36,744 nucleotides of DNA from Actinobacteria bacterium 13_1_20CM_4_69_9. Lineage in GTDB: Bacteria > Actinomycetota > Thermoleophilia > Gaiellales > Gaiellaceae. The stretch spans positions 1 through 36,744 of the forward strand of contig MNJC01000071.1 in assembly GCA_001920085.1 (NCBI GenBank), given 5' to 3'. The notes below the pieces were generated by a model. It was not told the origin of the DNA. It did not search any database and was given only the letters and a program-made list of their open reading frames with translations. Shown here one piece after another: positions 8,829-17,427 of this stretch. Position 1 is the stretch's first letter, and every line of letters starts with the position of its first letter. Made by a program: the position numbers and the translations under genes.

Positions 8829-8875
8829 AGGTCACGCCGTCGACATCCGGCATGTGACGAGTTAGCGTCCGGGGC

Positions 8876-10513
8876 GTGGGTCTCGCAGCCGTCGTGGCTG
8901 CGGCAGCCGTCGCCGCAGCGTCGGGCCCGAACCCGATCCAGGCCGAGAACGCCCTGGGCGGGAGCCAGCCGTCCGCCTGGTTGCAACCGGCCGTGCCGCC
9001 CACGGCGATCGAAGGCTGGTCGTCGGAGATCAGTGTGCTCCCGGGCGAGCAGGTCCACCTGCACGTCAGCACGGACGACGGCGACCGGTACCGGGTGGAG
9101 ATCTACCGCCTTGGCTGGTACGGCGGGCTCGGCGCCCGGCTCTACCTCTGTCTTCCGAGCTGCGGCGGAGACGAGGAGGGGCACAAGTACGGCGCGACCG
9201 TGCAGTCCGGCTTGATCCGCGCCGACTGGCCCGTCACCGATGCCCTCACGGTGCCTGCGAACTGGGTCAGCGGCTACTACTACGCGCTGCTGCGCCTGAC
9301 CGACGCCGGCGACGAGACCGACAGCCGGGGTTACGTGCCGTTCATCGTGCGTGCACCGCCGACGCGCCACGCGCAGATGCTCGTGCAGGTCCCGGTCAAC
9401 ACCTGGCAGGCATACAACCCGTGGGGCGGCAAGAGCCTCTATCCGTTCGACAGCACCGATCTGGCTCCGGCGCAGCGCGTCTCCTTCGATCGGCCACTCG
9501 CGTTCTCGGCCCAGGGACCGTTCGACTGGGAGTACAACCTGGTGCGGTTCCTCGAGCGCGAGGGATACGACGTCTCGTACCAGACCGACCTCGACACCGA
9601 CGCACATCCCGAGAGCCTGCTCGAGCACCGGCTCGTGATCGTCGCCGGGCACGACGAGTACTGGACGAAGGGAATGCGGGATGCGTTCAACGCCGCGCGC
9701 GCCGCGGGAACGAATCTGGCGTTCACAGGCTCGAACGCCGGCTACTGGCAGGTGCGATACGAGAACAACCGCCGCACGATCCGCTTCCGCGCGCTGACAC
9801 CGCCCCGGCCCGAGTGCGCGCTGATGGGCGTGATGTTCCTGCGGCTGCGCGAGCACGAGTCCGGGCCCGTGGATTACACGGTGCCGAATGCAGCCTCGAC
9901 GGATCCGTGGTTTCGCAACACGGGCTTCAACCCCGGCGACAAGGTGCTCGACGTCGTCGGCAACGAGTGGGACTCGCTGCCCGACCCGCCTCCGCCGCCA
10001 AGCTGCGTCAAGCCGCAGCTGAAGGTGCTGTTTCACTTCGAGGGCCAGCCGGCGAACGCCGACGCGGTCCGATACACGGCGACGTCCGGCGCGCGCGTGT
10101 TTGCCGGCGGGGCGCAGCAGCTCTCGTGGTCGCTCGACATCTTCAACCTCACGCGTTTCGGGCGCACGCTTCCTCCCGACACCCGGCTGCAGCAGTTCAT
10201 GCGCAACGCGCTCGACGATCTCGGACGCCCCGCCAAGCCGACGTCGATCGACGTCGCCGTGCAGGGGCACACGGTCACCTTGAAGGTCCAGGGTCACGCA
10301 GACACGCGCGTGAAGTTCCAGAGCTTCAAGCACGCCGGCGTCGGAAGCTTCACGCTCGACTCCGCCGGCGTCAGCCCGCTTTGCAAGAACAAGACCGGCA
10401 ACTGCATCATCAGGAACGTCGCTCCCGGCACGTATCGCTACGCCGCGGTGAGCGTCGACGAGTGGACGCGGTCGACGCCGATCTTCACCGCCAAGGTCGT
10501 CGTCCCGACGTGA
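8876..10513 (+). CDS. Predicted secreted N,N-dimethylformamidase beta-subunit-like protein
   Basis: Hydrophobic Ala-rich N-terminus, then IQAENALGGSQPSAWLQP...GEQVHLHVSTDDGDRYRVEIYRLGWYGGLGARLY...YYYALLRLTDAGDE...YVPFIVRAPP...VQVPVNTWQAYNPWGGKSLY...VSFDRPL...WEYNLVRFLEREGYDVSYQTDLDTDAHPESLLEHRLVIVAGHDEYWTKGMRDAF. Confidence 0.82.
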   Translation: MGLAAVVAAAAVAAASGPNPIQAENALGGSQPSAWLQPAVPPTAIEGWSSEISVLPGEQVHLHVSTDDGDRYRVEIYRLGWYGGLGARLYLCLPSCGGDEEGHKYGATVQSGLIRADWPVTDALTVPANWVSGYYYALLRLTDAGDETDSRGYVPFIVRAPPTRHAQMLVQVPVNTWQAYNPWGGKSLYPFDSTDLAPAQRVSFDRPLAFSAQGPFDWEYNLVRFLEREGYDVSYQTDLDTDAHPESLLEHRLVIVAGHDEYWTKGMRDAFNAARAAGTNLAFTGSNAGYWQVRYENNRRTIRFRALTPPRPECALMGVMFLRLREHESGPVDYTVPNAASTDPWFRNTGFNPGDKVLDVVGNEWDSLPDPPPPPSCVKPQLKVLFHFEGQPANADAVRYTATSGARVFAGGAQQLSWSLDIFNLTRFGRTLPPDTRLQQFMRNALDDLGRPAKPTSIDVAVQGHTVTLKVQGHADTRVKFQSFKHAGVGSFTLDSAGVSPLCKNKTGNCIIRNVAPGTYRYAAVSVDEWTRSTPIFTAKVVVPT

Positions 10514-12078
10514 CGCGCCGCGTCGTGCTCGTGCTCGTCGGCGCGCTGGCGCTCGTGCAGGCTGCCGGTTCGGCGCCGGCGTGGCAGACGCCGGCCCGCC
10601 TGTCGCCGTCGGATCGGGCGCTCGGCCCGGAGCTGGGAGTCAACCCCGCCGGAGATGCGGTCGTGGTGTGGGACCACGAACAGGGCAGCGACTGCCCGAC
10701 GCAGCCCGCGTCGCTTTCGTGCATCCACATCGTCGAGGCGGCGAGCCGCTCGCACGGCGCAACGGCGTGGCAGCCGCCGGTCGAAGTGGCGCGGCCCGGC
10801 ATCGGCGCCGCCCCGAAAGTCGCGCTCGACGCGAACGGCGCCGCCGCCATCATCTGGGTGCACGACATCGGCGAGCGGCGCGTCCTCCAGGCGACGATCC
10901 GGCCGCCCGGAGCGGCGGCCTGGCCGAACGCCAACGACCTCTCGGGCACGCCGTTTCGGATTCAGAACCACCAGGTCGGCATGGACGCGAGTGGCAACGC
11001 CGTCACGGTCTGGGCGCAGCGCGACGACGCAGACCACTTCTACGTCGTCGGCGACCTCCGCCCGGCCGCAGGCGGTTTCTGGCTCGCTCCTGTCGCCCTC
11101 TCGAGCCCCGGCTCGAATGCAACGAGCGGCCCGAGCCTCGCGCTGCTCCCGAACGGAGAAGCCCTGGCCGCCTGGATCGACGGCGGCGCCGTGCGGGTCG
11201 CCCGCGGGCAGGCCGCAGCGGGCACGTGGGATCCGACGCTCACGCCCGCCACCGGGGGCGTCGGCGGCGACACGGACGTGGACGTCGCGATGAACGCGGG
11301 CGGTGACGCGGTCCTCGCGTGGTCCTGGCGTCGCAGCGCGACGGGCCCGGCAATCGGGCAGGCCGCGTTCAGGCCGGGCGGCGGGAACTGGGGGGCAGCG
11401 GTCGACCTGGGGACGGCCGGTACAGGGCACAGCCGTGTCCAGGCAGCGATCAACGACACCGGCGCCGCCGCCGTGGTTTGGCTGGACGGGACCGCGCTAC
11501 GCGGCGAAGGGCGCGCGCGCAGCACGGGCGCCTGGTCGCCTGCGACGACCATCGCCACGAACGTCGCGGACGCCGGCGCCCGCCTCGCCATGAGCCCGGC
11601 CGGTAACGCCGTCGCAGTCTGGGCCAACAAGGCGACCGGTGCGATCCGCGCCGCGATCCGGCCCGCGGGCGCCGCATGGCAGGCGCCCGTACGCATCTCG
11701 TCGCCGGGCAGCTCCGAGCCACGCGTCGCGCTCGACGCGGCAAGCAGAGCGATCGCCGTGTGGAACCGGACGGCGGCTGCACCCGTCGTGCTCGCGGAGG
11801 CTGCCGACCTCAGCGCGAACGGCCCGGTGCTGACGGCCGTGACGGTGCCGGCGACGGCCCGGGCCGGCACGACGGTGGCCTTCGCGCTCGCCCGCCGCCC
11901 ATGGGCGTCCCCGCTCGCGGGCGCACCGCTCTGGCACTTCGGCGACGGCAAGAACGCCACCGGCACGCACGTGGCACACGTCTATCAGGCGACAGGCACC
12001 TTCACGGTCACCGTCTCGCAGAGCGACGCGACCGGCGCCAAGTCGACGGCCGTCCGCCACATCTCCGTTCACTCGTAG
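10510..12078 (+). CDS. Secreted repeat protein: eight N/D-x-x-G-x-A-V-x-V-W repeats (beta-propeller-like) plus C-terminal PKD-like domain
   Basis: GTGA overlap start, signal-peptide-like N-terminus VTRRVVLVLVGALALVQAAGSAPA; repeats NPAGDAVVVW, DANGAAAIIW, DASGNAVTVW, LPNGEALAAW, NAGGDAVLAW, NDTGAAAVVW, SPAGNAVAVW, DAASRAIAVW; then LWHFGDGKNATGTHVAHVYQATGTFTVTVSQSDATG (PKD). Confidence 0.83.
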   Translation: MTRRVVLVLVGALALVQAAGSAPAWQTPARLSPSDRALGPELGVNPAGDAVVVWDHEQGSDCPTQPASLSCIHIVEAASRSHGATAWQPPVEVARPGIGAAPKVALDANGAAAIIWVHDIGERRVLQATIRPPGAAAWPNANDLSGTPFRIQNHQVGMDASGNAVTVWAQRDDADHFYVVGDLRPAAGGFWLAPVALSSPGSNATSGPSLALLPNGEALAAWIDGGAVRVARGQAAAGTWDPTLTPATGGVGGDTDVDVAMNAGGDAVLAWSWRRSATGPAIGQAAFRPGGGNWGAAVDLGTAGTGHSRVQAAINDTGAAAVVWLDGTALRGEGRARSTGAWSPATTIATNVADAGARLAMSPAGNAVAVWANKATGAIRAAIRPAGAAWQAPVRISSPGSSEPRVALDAASRAIAVWNRTAAAPVVLAEAADLSANGPVLTAVTVPATARAGTTVAFALARRPWASPLAGAPLWHFGDGKNATGTHVAHVYQATGTFTVTVSQSDATGAKSTAVRHISVHS

Positions 12079-12141
12079 GCGCATGTCGATTCAGGCCGCC
12101 CCCGTTCGTCGTACTCTCGACAGCGACGAAGGAGGCAAGGA

Positions 12142-12489
12142 GTGAAGGTCTTGGTCCTCATCTACGGCGACGAAGAGAAGTGGGATGCGCTCACCCCCGA
12201 GGAGGCCGAGGACGTGCACACCCACCACCGCGCTTTCGCGGCGGTCGCCGCGGCGAAGCTCGTGAACGGCGCCGAGCTCGCCGCGACACAGACAGCGACG
12301 ACGGTTCGGGTGCGCGACGGCCAGACAGTCGTGACGGACGGCCCGTTCGCGGAAACGAAGGAAGTCCTCGGCGGCTTCTACCTGCTCGACTGCAACGACC
12401 TCGAGGAAGCGGCCGAGCTCTCGTCACAGTTGATCGAGGCACGCACCGGCGCGATCGAGCTGCGTGCGGGCCGGGAGGAGGCAGCATGA
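12142..12489 (+). CDS. YCII-related (DGPF) domain protein
   Basis: MKVLVLIYGDEEKWDALTPEEAED...[54 protein letters not shown] upstream. Confidence 0.88.
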   Translation: MKVLVLIYGDEEKWDALTPEEAEDVHTHHRAFAAVAAAKLVNGAELAATQTATTVRVRDGQTVVTDGPFAETKEVLGGFYLLDCNDLEEAAELSSQLIEARTGAIELRAGREEAA

Positions 12490-12854
12490 AATACCTCCTC
12501 CTCCTGAACAACGCCGCGGAGCAGTGGGCCGAATGGCAACAGCTCAGCGCCGATGAGGCGCACGAGCGCCGCGAGCAGATGCTGCCGCGTTGGGCCGCGC
12601 TCATGGAGTGGATGGGCGAACAGGGCATCGAGGCGAGCGGCCTCGAGCTCGACGACCCGGCGAAGGCCCGCGTCGTCCGCGTTCGCGACGGCGAAACCGT
12701 CGTGACCGACGGGCCCTTCCTCGAGACGAAGGAAGTCCTGGGCGGCTACTTCCTCGCCGACTGCAAGGACCTTGACGCCGCAATCGAGCTGGCGCAGCGG
12801 GTACCGCTCGTCGGCAGCGGGTCGGTGGAGATACGGCCGGTCGTGACGCACTGA
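12486..12854 (+). CDS. YCII-related (DGPF) domain protein, paralogue
   Basis: ATGA overlap; [36 protein letters not shown]...[44 protein letters not shown]. Confidence 0.88.
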   Translation: MKYLLLLNNAAEQWAEWQQLSADEAHERREQMLPRWAALMEWMGEQGIEASGLELDDPAKARVVRVRDGETVVTDGPFLETKEVLGGYFLADCKDLDAAIELAQRVPLVGSGSVEIRPVVTH

Positions 12855-14044
12855 CGGTCGACGCGGTCTTCCGCGAGGAGTGGGGTCGTGCCGTGGCGAT
12901 CCTCATCCGCGTCCTCGGTGACTTCGAGCTCGCCGAGGACGCGGTGCAGGATGCGTTCACGACCGCGCTCGAACGCTGGCCGCGCGACGGCACTCCGCGC
13001 AATCCGGGCGCCTGGATCGTTGCCACGGCGCGCAACCGTGCGATCGACCGGATCCGGCGCGAGCGCACGCTCGCACGCAAGACGGAGCTGCTCGCCCGGC
13101 TCGAGGCGCTCCCCACCAACGAGGAGGACGACGTGAGCTCGATCCCCGACGACCGGCTCAGCCTCGTCTTCACCTGCTGCCACCCGGCACTCGCGACGGA
13201 CGCGCAGATCGCCTTGACGCTGCGCGAGGTCGCCGGACTACAGACGCAGGAGGTGGCGCGCGCCTTCCTCGTGCCGGAGGCGACCCTCGCGCAGCGACTG
13301 GTTCGAGCGAAGCGGAAGATTCGCGACGCCGGCATCCCGTTCCGCGTGCCGCCCGACCACCTGCTGCCGGAGCGCCTGCGCGCCGTGCTGGCCGTCCTCT
13401 ATCTCGTCTTCAACGAGGGCTATTCGGCGACGAGCGGCGAGGCGCTCACGCGGCGCGACCTCTGCGAGGAGGCAATTCGCCTGGCCAAGCTGCTCGCGGT
13501 GTTGATGCCCGACGAGGCCGAGGCGCTGGGCTTGCTCGCGCTGATGCTGCTGCAGGATTCCCGGCGCGACGCACGCACCGGTGGCGACGGGGAGCTCGTC
13601 CTGCTCGAGGACCAGGACCGAGAGCTGTGGGACCGCGAGCGCATCGACGAAGGGCTCCGCGTGCTCGACCGGGCACTCGCGCTGGGCTCGCCCGGCGCTT
13701 ACCAGCTGCAGGCCGCGATCGCCGCGCTGCACACGGAGCCGGAGACCGACTGGGCGCAGATCGCGGCGCTCTACGGGCAGCTCGCCCGGCAGACGGGGTC
13801 GCCGGTCGTCGAGCTGAATCGCGCGGTCGCCGTCGCGATGGCCGACGGCCCCGAGCACGGGCTCGCGCTGATGCGCGATCTACACCTGGACGAGTACCAC
13901 CTGTATCACGCCGCGCGAGCCGATCTCCTGCGCCGCCTCGCGCGCATCGACGAAGCCGCGGACGCATACCGGCGCGCACTCGAGCTTGCCCGGACGGAGC
14001 CCGAGCGCCGCTTCCTCGCCCGCCGGCTGGCCGAAATCTCGTAG
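12851..14044 (+). CDS. ECF sigma factor, ECF42-type with C-terminal helical/TPR extension (candidate CTG start; first canonical start is GTG 12893)
   Basis: [72 protein letters not shown]...[63 protein letters not shown]...[14 protein letters not shown]; adjacent YCII/DGPF genes fit the ECF42 context. Confidence 0.9.
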   Translation: MTVDAVFREEWGRAVAILIRVLGDFELAEDAVQDAFTTALERWPRDGTPRNPGAWIVATARNRAIDRIRRERTLARKTELLARLEALPTNEEDDVSSIPDDRLSLVFTCCHPALATDAQIALTLREVAGLQTQEVARAFLVPEATLAQRLVRAKRKIRDAGIPFRVPPDHLLPERLRAVLAVLYLVFNEGYSATSGEALTRRDLCEEAIRLAKLLAVLMPDEAEALGLLALMLLQDSRRDARTGGDGELVLLEDQDRELWDRERIDEGLRVLDRALALGSPGAYQLQAAIAALHTEPETDWAQIAALYGQLARQTGSPVVELNRAVAVAMADGPEHGLALMRDLHLDEYHLYHAARADLLRRLARIDEAADAYRRALELARTEPERRFLARRLAEIS

Positions 14045-14054
14045 AACACCCAGG

Positions 14055-15305
14055 ATGGCCGAGGCCCTGGGCGGAACGCTCGTGCTCGGCGGCGGTTTCG
14101 CCGGCGGCTATGTCGCGCGTCTGCTCGGCAAGCGCGGCGCGACGATCGTGTCGCCCGAGAACTTCATGCTCTACACGCCGATGTTGCCGGAGGCGGCGTC
14201 GGGAACGCTCGAGCCGCGTCACGTGGTCGTGCCACTGCGCATGATGTGCCCCCACGCAGAGCTGCTGCTCGGTCGCGCGACGGAGCTCGACGCCGAGCGT
14301 CGGCGCGCGCAGGTCGAGACCGACGACGGCGTCGTCTCGTTGGACTACCAACACGTGGTCGTCGCGCTCGGCGCCATCTCGCGCACGCTGCCGATCCCGG
14401 GGCTCGCGGACCACGCGATCGGCTTCAAGACGCTCGCCGACGCGATCTTCCTCCGCAACCACGTCCTGCGGCGGCTGGAGGCAGCGGTGGCCGCGCAGAG
14501 CGAGGGACACCGGCGCCGGGAGCTGACGTTCCTCTTCGTCGGCGCCGGCTATGCGGGCGTCGAGGCACTCGCCGAGCTGTCCGACCTCGTCCGCGACGCG
14601 CTCCGCTATTACCCGACACTGCGCGACGAGCCGCAGCAGTGGGTGCTCGTCGACGCGGCGCCGAAGATCCTGCCCGAGATCCCCCGCAGCCTCGGCGACT
14701 ACGCCGCGCGCCAGCTCGCGGGCCGGGGCGTCGACATCCGCGTGAGCACGACGCTCGAATCGGTCGAAGCACACGCCGCGGTCCTCTCCGACGGCGACCG
14801 CATCCCGACGAACACCGTCGTGTGGACGGCAGGCGTCCGCGCGAACCCTATGAACGAGCGCTTCGGCCTCCCCCTCGACGAGCGTGGGCGGATCAAGGTC
14901 CAGCCGACCCTGCAGGTGGAAGGCCTGGAGAACGTCTGGGCGCTCGGCGACGGGGCGCGCGTGCCGAACCTCGCAACGCCCGGCGCCTTCGATCCGCCCA
15001 CGTCCCAGCACGCACTCCGACAGGCGCGGCGCCTGGCCAGGAACCTCGCCGGCGAGCGGAAGCCGTACCGCTATCGGATGCTCGGACAGGTCGCAACGCT
15101 CGGCCGCTACAAGGGGATCGCCCAGGTGCCCGGCGCATTGCTGCGCGGCTTCCCCGGCTGGTTCGTCACGCGGACGTATCACCTGTACCAGCTGCCGCTG
15201 CTCACGCGGAAGCTGCGCGTCGTCGCCGACTGGACGACCGCGCTCTTCTTCCGCCGCGACATCGCCGAGCTCGGCACGCTCGGACACCCGGAGCGACTTG
15301 AGTGA
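14055..15305 (+). CDS. Type II NADH dehydrogenase-like FAD/NAD(P)-dependent oxidoreductase
   Basis: GGTLVLGGGFAGGYVARLLGKRGATIVSPENFMLYTPMLPEAASGTLEPRHVVVPLR...YQHVVVALGAISRTLPIPGLADHAIGFKTLADAIFLRNHVL...LTFLFVGAGYAGVEALAEL...VVWTAGVRANP...VWALGDGARVPN. Confidence 0.92.
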   Translation: MAEALGGTLVLGGGFAGGYVARLLGKRGATIVSPENFMLYTPMLPEAASGTLEPRHVVVPLRMMCPHAELLLGRATELDAERRRAQVETDDGVVSLDYQHVVVALGAISRTLPIPGLADHAIGFKTLADAIFLRNHVLRRLEAAVAAQSEGHRRRELTFLFVGAGYAGVEALAELSDLVRDALRYYPTLRDEPQQWVLVDAAPKILPEIPRSLGDYAARQLAGRGVDIRVSTTLESVEAHAAVLSDGDRIPTNTVVWTAGVRANPMNERFGLPLDERGRIKVQPTLQVEGLENVWALGDGARVPNLATPGAFDPPTSQHALRQARRLARNLAGERKPYRYRMLGQVATLGRYKGIAQVPGALLRGFPGWFVTRTYHLYQLPLLTRKLRVVADWTTALFFRRDIAELGTLGHPERLE

Positions 15306-15924
15306 CGTCGAGGCGCTCTGGGAGATCCGGCTGCGCACGCCGCGGCTGGAGCTCCGGCTGCCGACCGAGGGCGAGCTGGTCGAGCTCTACCGCGTCGCCG
15401 AAGGCGGGATCCATCCGCCGGAGGAAATGCCGTTTCTCGTGCCGTGGACCGACGATCTCCGCCTCGATGCGTTCCTCGCCTTTCACCGTGGCTGCTGGGA
15501 GGCATGGACACCCGAGCGGTGGTCTTTGAACCTCGTCGCGTTCTTCGAGGGCCGCCCGATCGGGACGCAGGGAATCGAGGCGGAGAACTTCACCGCGACC
15601 CGGACGGTGACGTCCGGGTCGTGGCTCGGCGCCGCGTTTCAACGTGCCGGGTTGGGCACGGAGCAGCGAGCGGCGATCCTCGAGCTCGCGTTCGTGGGTC
15701 TCGGGGCAAACACGGCGATCAGCGGCGCGCAGACCCACAACGTCAGCTCGCAGTGGGTCTCCGCGAAACTGGGTTACCGGCAGAGCGGCTCGCACACGGT
15801 GGCGCCGCGCGGCGAGCCCGTGGAGCACTACGACTACAGCCTTGAGCGCGGCGAGTGGCGCTGCCCTGTCGAGGTCGAGATCACGGGGCTCGAAACCGCG
15901 CTTCCGCTCTTCGGCGCGGCGTAG
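15298..15924 (+). CDS. GNAT-family N-acetyltransferase
   Basis: TTG start overlapping upstream stop (TTGAGTGA); WEIRLRTPRLELRLPTEGELVELYRVAEGGIHPPEEMPFLVPW...LNLVAFFEGRPIGTQGIEAENFTATRTVTSGSWLGAAFQRAGLGTEQRAAILELAF...QWVSAKLGYRQSG. Confidence 0.88.
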   Translation: MSDVEALWEIRLRTPRLELRLPTEGELVELYRVAEGGIHPPEEMPFLVPWTDDLRLDAFLAFHRGCWEAWTPERWSLNLVAFFEGRPIGTQGIEAENFTATRTVTSGSWLGAAFQRAGLGTEQRAAILELAFVGLGANTAISGAQTHNVSSQWVSAKLGYRQSGSHTVAPRGEPVEHYDYSLERGEWRCPVEVEITGLETALPLFGAA

Positions 15925-15960
15925 TTCTCACCCGTTCGGGGCAGGCACGGAGCCCGCTTC

Positions 15961-17427
15961 GTGCCGATTGTGTCTCTTATGCGGCTGCTTCTCCGCGAGC
16001 GGATCTTCCCGCTCGCCGTACTGCTGGGCATCGGTGGCGCCCTCCCCGTCGGGCTCCTGCTCGGCGTCGGCCACCACATGGTCATGTTCGGCATGGCCGT
16101 GCACTTCGTCGGCGTCGGCGTCAGCGCGCTTGCCGCGACCGCGGTCTCGCTCGCGCTGACGATCGTCGGCGTGCGACGCAACGACGGCCGCGTCGTCTTG
16201 ATCGGCACCGGCTTCACGGTGATGTCTGCGCTGCTCGCAATCCACGGGCTCGCGACCCCGGGCGTGATCATCGGCATGAACGGCGTGCTCGCGCTGACGG
16301 GCGCGGCAACGCTGCCCGCGGGCGCCGCCGTGCTCGCCCTGTCGGCCGCCCCGCCCCTGCGCCGGCCGCGCAGCATGGGCCCGCTCCTCGCACTGCAGGC
16401 CGTCTCGTTTCTCACCGTCTTCTTTCTCGGCTTCATCGGGCTGGCCGTGCCGGAGGTCGTCCCGAGCGTGCCGGCGCCCGGGAGCACGACGGCTTGGGTC
16501 GCGCTCGTCTTCGGCGCGGCGTTGTTCGCGGTCCTGCTCGTGCGCGCGCTCAAGACCTATCTGCTGACGCATCGCGGCGCCGACCTGGTCGTCGTGATCG
16601 GCATCGCCTGGCTGGCCGCCGCGCTGCCGCCCGCCCTGCTGATGAACTACATGCAGCTCGGCTGGTGGCTCGGCCATCTGTTCGAGCTGGTCGGAATCAT
16701 CTCCGTCGGCGTCGCCGTCGCTGTCGACCTCTTCCGAACAGCGCAGTCGCGGTCGCTCGTCGGCGATCTGCGCCCCGGCGACCTCGTGGCGCAAGAAGAA
16801 GCGTTCCTCGGCGCGCGCGTGCGCGCGCTCACCCGCCTCCTTGCGGAAAAGGACGAGTCGACGGAGGAGCACACGCGGCGCGTCGCGATGCGCGCGGTAC
16901 AGGTCGGCGAGGAGCTCGGCCTCGCGCCGGGACGCCTCCGCGACCTCGCGATCGGCGGGCTGCTCCACGACATCGGCAAGCTCTCCATCCCGGAGCGGAT
17001 CCTGAAGAAGCCGGGCGCGCTCGACGACGACGAGTTCGCGGCGATCAAGCTACACCCGGGTCGCGGCGTGAAGCTGCTGCGGGAGCTCGGCGGCTTCGGC
17101 CCTGCGATCCACGACCTCGTGCACAGCCACCACGAACGGCTCGACGGCACGGGCTATCCCTTGGGGTTGAGCGAAGGGGAGCTGAGCCTCGACATACGCA
17201 TCATGACGGTGTGCGACGTGTATGACGCGCTCGTCTCGCCGCGCGTCTACCGTGACGCGTGGTCGCACGAGGACGCGCTGGCGCTGCTGCACAAGGACAC
17301 GGGCACGGCGTTCGACGAGCGCTGCGTCGCGGCCCTCGAGCGCGTGCTGGCCCGCGAGGACGCGCAGGTTGTTCAGATGCCTAGCCGAGCGCTTTTAGTG
17401 CGTCCGTCAGCCGCTGCCGCGTCGTAA
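15961..17427 (+). CDS. Multi-pass membrane HD-GYP/HDIG domain phosphodiesterase
   Basis: Several hydrophobic helices, then ALTRLLAEKDESTEEHTRRVAMRAVQVGEELGLAPGRLRDLAIGGLLHDIGKLSIPERILKKPGALDDDEFAAIKLHPGRGVKLLREL...HHERLDGTGYPLGL...RIMTVCDVYDAL. Confidence 0.9.
   Translation: MPIVSLMRLLLRERIFPLAVLLGIGGALPVGLLLGVGHHMVMFGMAVHFVGVGVSALAATAVSLALTIVGVRRNDGRVVLIGTGFTVMSALLAIHGLATPGVIIGMNGVLALTGAATLPAGAAVLALSAAPPLRRPRSMGPLLALQAVSFLTVFFLGFIGLAVPEVVPSVPAPGSTTAWVALVFGAALFAVLLVRALKTYLLTHRGADLVVVIGIAWLAAALPPALLMNYMQLGWWLGHLFELVGIISVGVAVAVDLFRTAQSRSLVGDLRPGDLVAQEEAFLGARVRALTRLLAEKDESTEEHTRRVAMRAVQVGEELGLAPGRLRDLAIGGLLHDIGKLSIPERILKKPGALDDDEFAAIKLHPGRGVKLLRELGGFGPAIHDLVHSHHERLDGTGYPLGLSEGELSLDIRIMTVCDVYDALVSPRVYRDAWSHEDALALLHKDTGTAFDERCVAALERVLAREDAQVVQMPSRALLVRPSAAAAS

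Noticed and set aside
13446-15338. 630-aa minus-strand ORF opposite ECF42/NDH-2
   Set aside because: Low-complexity Arg-rich translation; the plus strand encodes recognisable conserved proteins throughout.
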